A DNA stretch of 64,000 bases, from the NCBI GenBank assembly GCA_006969745.1, contig CP030886.1:2143234-2207233 (forward strand). The letters run 5' to 3'. The stretch comes from Cytophagaceae bacterium. GTDB taxonomy: Bacteria; Bacteroidota; Bacteroidia; Cytophagales; Cyclobacteriaceae. The stretch's first letter is position 1. Each line of letters starts with the position of its first letter. Positions 59,593 through 64,000 of this stretch are shown piece after piece. Both the position numbers and the translations under genes were made by a program. Under the pieces are notes generated by a model. The model had not been told where the DNA came from, searched no databases, and saw only the letters and a program-made list of their open reading frames with translations.

Positions 59593-62204
59593 TGGCACAG
59601 AAAGGACTAAATCGGCCACCTGAACTTGCGTTGAAGTTCTTCCGCTGGTATTGCACATCAGAGCGACAGGAAGAGCTGGAAGGAGACCTTGAGGAGTTTT
59701 ATTCTCTTAGAATTCATAGAGGATCACCCGTATGGAAAGCCCGCTTATTCTTCTGGTGGAATGTTCTGAGGTGTTATCGCAGCTACGCAAAAACTAAAAC
59801 TCAAAAGACTAACACTATGTATCCACTGTTTAAATCGTATTTCAAACTAGCCCTTCGTCATTCATGGAAAAACAAATGGGCGGTGATGATCAATATACTC
59901 GGACTCGGAGTAGCTCTCAGCATGTGCATTTTTGTTTACTCCATCTATGCTTACAATTTTGAATTTGACTCTTTCTTTGATGATTCTGAGAATATTTATC
60001 GTGTCCATTCGATGACTTTCGAAAACGGTCAAGAGCGAAGAAATGAAATCACCCCTATGGCCATGGATCATGTGCTGAGAAATGAATTAAGTCAAGTGCA
60101 GACAGTTAGCTACATGTTTAATGAATATTTCACAGTTAAGAATGGTACCGATTATTTCAGGCATGAGGTTGGGGTAGTTTCTTCCGACTTTTTCGAAATG
60201 TTTAAACTCCCGCTATGGTATGGATCTTACACCGATTTTGGAGATAGACCACTTGTCTATCTGACTAAACCAACTGCTAAAAAATTCTTCGGTGATGAAG
60301 TAGCGCTCGGTGAAAAACTCACGATTTATATTTCATCAAGCAAGAAAATCGAAGTAACTGTTGGCGGTGTGTTTGAACGTATCCCTTTAAATACCAGCTT
60401 CACCATGAGCATGGTGATCAGCATGGATGATTACGTGAGAGAGGTTGATAAAAATCTCAATGATTGGTCAAACAGGTTCTACGTAACACATTTTATAAAA
60501 ACATCATCAAAAGCTATTCCAAGCATTGTCGAAGCAATGTCTGCATACATTCCACAGCAAAATGAAGGTCATAAGGAGCTTAAAATGAATGATTTTGAGT
60601 TGGTACCTTTTAGAAGCCCAATCCACAATGACAATGATATGTATCGTACGAATACCAATGCAAGATTGGGTTATGCAGTTCACATCATATTTACCTCACT
60701 TGCGTCAATGGTATTTCTGATTGCATGTTTCAATCTGGCTAATTCTTCCATTGCAATGATCTCCAGGCGATTAAAAGAGATTGGAATCAGAAAAACACTA
60801 GGCTCCGAAAATCGTCAAATTATGATTCAGTTTCTAATGGAAATGGGAATAGTATGTGCAATTGCATTTATAGTGGGCTTGTCGATGGTCAACTTCACAT
60901 CGAGTTCAATCATGGGCTTATTTGGAGAAACCTTCCTGGTTAAAGACATTAATTTGACCGGTGTCATCCTTTTCGTTTTTATATTCCTCTTGCTCACAAC
61001 GCTGGTAGCTGGAATCATGCCGGCTTTGTACGCCTGGAAATTTCAGCCTGTCGCAATCATGCGAAAGTCAGTTAAGCTGAGGGGAGTAGGTTGGATTAAC
61101 AAAACGCTTACAGTAGCACAATACAGCTTCTCAATTGCTGTACTATCCGCTGCAATTACTTTTTCAAATAATTCCAAGTTTCTAGATAACCTTGACTTGG
61201 GCTATGCGAATGAAAGCATATACACTTTAGATTTTGAAGATCAGACAAAGTATCCGGTAGTTAAGCAAAAAATCGATCAGATGCCGGACATTCAAACGGT
61301 AGGGACATTTAGCCATATACAAAGGTTTGGAAGTTCCAGCCGTCGAAAATTGCTACAGAGAGATACATCTGTACATGAACTTCAAACCTATACGGTGGGG
61401 CCTGGATATCTTGAATTGATGGAAGTTCCTATTACACTTGGTCGGTCATTCATTTCCGGTAGTGAGGCAGATGAGCAAAGTGCTCTTATCGTAAATCAGG
61501 AGTTCGTGAGACAGTATTTCAAAAACGAGAATCCGCTAAACAAAGTGGTGAAGGTAGGTGATGAACGTAAAACCATTATTGGGGTAAGCGCTAATCTCAT
61601 ACAGGATGTTTATCTCGATTCTGAAGACAAACCTTGCGCATATCTGTATTCTGAAGAATCTCAATATCGCTTTCTAATTGTAAAAGTTGGAAGCGGTGAT
61701 CCTATTGAGATTGAAAATAAATTTAAATCCATTTGGAGTGAGGAGGTAGACGGCCCTTATGAAGGCAGTTGGCAAAAAGATTTGGCTTATGGATCCGCAA
61801 CAAGGGATACAGAAAACCTGCGTATCATCTTTATGGCCATGGCTATGCTAGGAGGTTTTCTTAGTGTCGCGGGAATATTCTCACTGTCCAAACTCAACGT
61901 GACCAAAAGGATCAAAGAGATTAGTATTAGAAAAGTGCTTGGTTCATCGCTAAATGAACTCCTGCTTAAAATCAACAAACCCTTCCTTTACGTCTTATCG
62001 ATCGCTATAATCGTTGGTAGCGCCCTCGGATACCTAATTTCAGACATGGTTTTAGGGATGATCTATCGGTATTATGTTTCTATATCTCCGCTCACAAGTC
62101 TGATCTGCGGTTTGTTTATTTCTATTATGGCAGTAATAATTATTACACTATCTGTAATGGCTCCAGCCAGAGCCAACCCTGTAGTTGGGTTGAGAGACGA
62201 TTAA
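59592..62204 (+). CDS. FtsX-like permease with N-terminal permease-prefix domain (module B)
   Basis: An 870-residue paralogue of the module A permease. It begins with the prefix domain (PPELALKFFRWYCTSERQEELEGDLEEFY, about residues 9-37), a linker, and a first membrane helix near residues 95-115. A MacB-type periplasmic domain follows, then helices with RLKEIGIRKTLGS, a second periplasmic domain and C-terminal helices with RIKEISIRKVLGS. The two permeases share layout but are clearly diverged, so the pair is old. An ATPase must come from elsewhere in the genome. Confidence 0.9.
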   Translation: MAQKGLNRPPELALKFFRWYCTSERQEELEGDLEEFYSLRIHRGSPVWKARLFFWWNVLRCYRSYAKTKTQKTNTMYPLFKSYFKLALRHSWKNKWAVMINILGLGVALSMCIFVYSIYAYNFEFDSFFDDSENIYRVHSMTFENGQERRNEITPMAMDHVLRNELSQVQTVSYMFNEYFTVKNGTDYFRHEVGVVSSDFFEMFKLPLWYGSYTDFGDRPLVYLTKPTAKKFFGDEVALGEKLTIYISSSKKIEVTVGGVFERIPLNTSFTMSMVISMDDYVREVDKNLNDWSNRFYVTHFIKTSSKAIPSIVEAMSAYIPQQNEGHKELKMNDFELVPFRSPIHNDNDMYRTNTNARLGYAVHIIFTSLASMVFLIACFNLANSSIAMISRRLKEIGIRKTLGSENRQIMIQFLMEMGIVCAIAFIVGLSMVNFTSSSIMGLFGETFLVKDINLTGVILFVFIFLLLTTLVAGIMPALYAWKFQPVAIMRKSVKLRGVGWINKTLTVAQYSFSIAVLSAAITFSNNSKFLDNLDLGYANESIYTLDFEDQTKYPVVKQKIDQMPDIQTVGTFSHIQRFGSSSRRKLLQRDTSVHELQTYTVGPGYLELMEVPITLGRSFISGSEADEQSALIVNQEFVRQYFKNENPLNKVVKVGDERKTIIGVSANLIQDVYLDSEDKPCAYLYSEESQYRFLIVKVGSGDPIEIENKFKSIWSEEVDGPYEGSWQKDLAYGSATRDTENLRIIFMAMAMLGGFLSVAGIFSLSKLNVTKRIKEISIRKVLGSSLNELLLKINKPFLYVLSIAIIVGSALGYLISDMVLGMIYRYYVSISPLTSLICGLFISIMAVIIITLSVMAPARANPVVGLRDD

Positions 62205-62223
62205 AGTTTAAGCTGAGAGAGGC

Positions 62224-62394
62224 TTATTGAATGCCTCCCTTTGCCACAATTTTGCGTTGAATCTCTAACGCTTGTTTTTGTCTTTCCATACTTTCAGCAG
62301 GGTTAGCCTTCGAAAGTATATAAGCTTCGTGCATCAGTCTGTCATATTGTTTTTGGAGAGATGATACATTGGACTTTTTGAAGAATCGTAACAT
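62224..62394 (-). CDS. Small DUF6435 (Lacal_2735-like) protein, copy 2
   Basis: A 56-residue paralogue of the protein at 52851: it starts MLRFFKKSNVSSLQKQYDRL and has the same second helix (ERQKQALEIQRKIV). I use the ATG at 62394, which aligns with the start of copy 1; the open frame to 62439 adds an unrelated extension. It is convergent with the module B permease gene, 19 bases away. Function is unknown. Confidence 0.75.
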   Translation of the reverse strand: MLRFFKKSNVSSLQKQYDRLMHEAYILSKANPAESMERQKQALEIQRKIVAKGGIQ

Positions 62395-62529
62395 AAAGGT
62401 TCGTTTAAAATAGTTGGTGATAAAAAGATCTACTTGCACTTAGATGGCATCCATTTAGAGAAACTTGTGTCGCTCATTCAAATGAATCTATGATATCGAT
62501 GAAACATAGATTTTAACTGATCATTGCCC

Positions 62530-62537
62530 TACTTTTG
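62530..62537 (+). promoter_or_regulatory. -7 element for glnS
   Basis: TACTTTTG is an exact TAnnTTTG match 17 bases before the glnS ATG, giving a start near 62543 and a leader of about 12 nt. A good -33 TTG at normal spacing is not seen. Confidence 0.45.
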
Positions 62538-62554
62538 CACACTAATTACAAACT

Positions 62555-64000
62555 ATGGACGAGGCTAAAAAATCTTTGAATTTCATTGAACAAATGATCG
62601 AGAAGGATCTAAAGGAGGGCAAGCATGATTCGATCGTCACTCGATTTCCTCCCGAACCCAACGGGTACCTTCACATAGGTCATGCTAAGTCCATCTGTTT
62701 AAACTTCGGTCTGGCAGAGAAGTACAAAGGCAAGTGTAATCTACGTTTCGACGACACCAATCCTGAAAAAGAGGAGACGGAATATGTAGAATCAATTAAG
62801 GCTAACATAAAGTGGCTTGGATTCGATTGGGAAGACCGAGAGTATTATGCTTCAGACTATTTCGAGCAGTTATATGAAATGGCAGTGAAGCTCATCAAAA
62901 AGGGATCAGCCTATGTAGATGACCTTTCGCAAGAAGAGTTCAACAAGCTGAAAGGAACGCCAACACAACCAGGCAAGCCAAGTCCATTCAGGGACAGATC
63001 GGTAGAAGAAAACCTCGATTTATTTGCCCGTATGAGGTCAGGGGAGTTTGGTAATGGTGAAAAAGTATTGCGAGCTAAGATTGATCTCAGCTCTCCAAAC
63101 ATGCACATGAGAGATCCAATTTTGTATCGAATCAAACAATTACCTCATCATCGGACGGGCTATCAATGGTGCATCTATCCCACATATGATTTTGCACATG
63201 GTCAGTCAGACTCTATTGAGAATGTCACACATTCACTATGCACATTGGAATTTGAGGTGCATCGACCATTATACGAATGGCTAATCGAGGAATTAGAAAT
63301 TTATCCATCCAAGCAGACAGAGTTTGCACGGCTAAATCTAGGCTACACAATAGTGAGCAAACGAAGCTTGCGAGAGTTGGTAGAGCTTGGTCATGTCAAT
63401 GGTTGGGATGATCCGAGAATGCCCACGATCTCAGGGATCAAAAGAAGGGGATTTACACCTGCTTCCATTCGCAAATTTGCAGACACCATAGGTGTTGCGA
63501 GAAGAAATGGGATCACCGACATTGCACTGCTGGAGCATGCAGTAAGAGAGGACCTGAATGCAACCACTAATCGTGTGTTTGGAATCATGAATCCGCTGAA
63601 AGTAATCATAACTAACTGGCCGGAAGACAAGACCGAGATGATGACTGCCGTGAATAATCCTGGTGATGAGTCGGCGGGTACGCGTGAGATGCCTTTCACA
63701 AGAGAAGTCTATGTGGATCAAGCCGACTTCATGGAAGATCCACCAAGTCCAAAAAAATGGTATCGACTTGGACCTGACCGTGAAGTAAGGTTGAAATTTG
63801 GCTACATCATCAAATGCACAGGCTACAAGAAAGCAGACGATGGAACCATTGAGGAACTCTATGCAGAGTACGATCCGGAAACCAGAAGTGGTCAAGACAC
63901 AAGTGGTAAGAAGGTGAAAGGAACACTTGGATGGGTTTCCGTACCACATGCAGTAAATGCTGAAATAAGAGAATATGATCGATTGTTTAAGACTGAAAAC
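62555..64000 (+). CDS. glnS: Glutaminyl-tRNA synthetase (partial, runs off the window)
   Basis: The frame is open from the ATG at 62555 through 482 codons to the window edge. The protein begins with the class I HIGH motif ([15 protein letters not shown], residues 33-45) and [13 protein letters not shown], the GlnRS-specific form of this region. [44 protein letters not shown] and the KMSKS-like VSKRS follow, then the start of the anticodon-binding beta barrel. It charges tRNA-Gln directly with glutamine, so the organism probably does not depend only on the transamidation route. The C-terminal end is missing. Confidence 0.95.
   Translation, partial: MDEAKKSLNFIEQMIEKDLKEGKHDSIVTRFPPEPNGYLHIGHAKSICLNFGLAEKYKGKCNLRFDDTNPEKEETEYVESIKANIKWLGFDWEDREYYASDYFEQLYEMAVKLIKKGSAYVDDLSQEEFNKLKGTPTQPGKPSPFRDRSVEENLDLFARMRSGEFGNGEKVLRAKIDLSSPNMHMRDPILYRIKQLPHHRTGYQWCIYPTYDFAHGQSDSIENVTHSLCTLEFEVHRPLYEWLIEELEIYPSKQTEFARLNLGYTIVSKRSLRELVELGHVNGWDDPRMPTISGIKRRGFTPASIRKFADTIGVARRNGITDIALLEHAVREDLNATTNRVFGIMNPLKVIITNWPEDKTEMMTAVNNPGDESAGTREMPFTREVYVDQADFMEDPPSPKKWYRLGPDREVRLKFGYIIKCTGYKKADDGTIEELYAEYDPETRSGQDTSGKKVKGTLGWVSVPHAVNAEIREYDRLFKTEN

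Overview
The window is a chromosomal stretch from a Bacteroidota bacterium, most likely a marine member of the Cytophagales. The evidence is a SusC/SusD pair, the gliding lipoprotein GldB, a secreted giant protein with a type IX secretion (T9SS) C-terminal domain, an Lnb-type (DUF4105) membrane protein, several MacB/FtsX-like permeases, and promoters of the Bacteroidota TTTG-N20-TAnnTTTG form. The DNA is AT-leaning and gene-dense. The only RNA gene recognised is one tRNA-Pro. No integrase, transposase, phage gene or CRISPR array was seen.

Layout. 1-7773: the 3' end of polA, then a 2420-residue secreted repeat protein. 7920-14939: metabolic and lipid genes (PLP dehydratase, lipid kinase, lgt, acyl-CoA ligase, thioesterase, MBL hydrolase, pentapeptide-repeat protein). 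14973-22535: SusC/SusD, an FtsX-like permease and a DoxX-like protein on the minus strand. 22629-25262: a tight plus-strand operon (cyclophilin lipoprotein, RmlD-like reductase, ATP-grasp ligase). 25246-29853: a tight six-gene minus-strand operon built around 5-oxoprolinase PxpABC, with an NRAMP-fold transporter, a thioesterase and an NRDE protein. 29914-31470: a CPBP-like membrane protein, tRNA-Pro, and a 155-bp tandem array that repeats the tRNA 3' end and its terminator. 31476-34380: DAHP synthase/chorismate mutase, polyprenyl synthase and yaaA.

34432-45618: a large zinc metalloprotease, paired alpha/beta hydrolases, a 2'-5' RNA ligase-like protein, a TonB-C protein, the DUF6702/HupE/M1-peptidase cluster, a lipoprotein, a histidine kinase and a DUF427 protein. 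45615-52713: Lnb, a radical SAM/SPASM protein, a fused 2-oxoacid dehydrogenase E1, a beta-barrel protein, gldB and a glycosyltransferase. 52851-56100: small and regulatory genes and a polysaccharide deacetylase. 56149-62204: two divergent PadR-permease modules around a shared operator region. 62224-64000: a small DUF6435-like protein and the 5' part of glnS.

The most unusual item is the tRNA-Pro array at 30931-31470. It contains 3.5 nearly identical 155-bp units, each carrying the last 16 nt of the tRNA, a perfect terminator hairpin and, upstream of each repeated tRNA end, an acceptor-stem-like partner. It resembles in form the repeats downstream of E. coli tyrT, but its sequence and host lineage differ. 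Second in interest are an NRAMP-fold transporter that has lost the metal-ligand residues and sits inside the 5-oxoprolinase operon, and the back-to-back PadR-FtsX modules with two distinct operator types.
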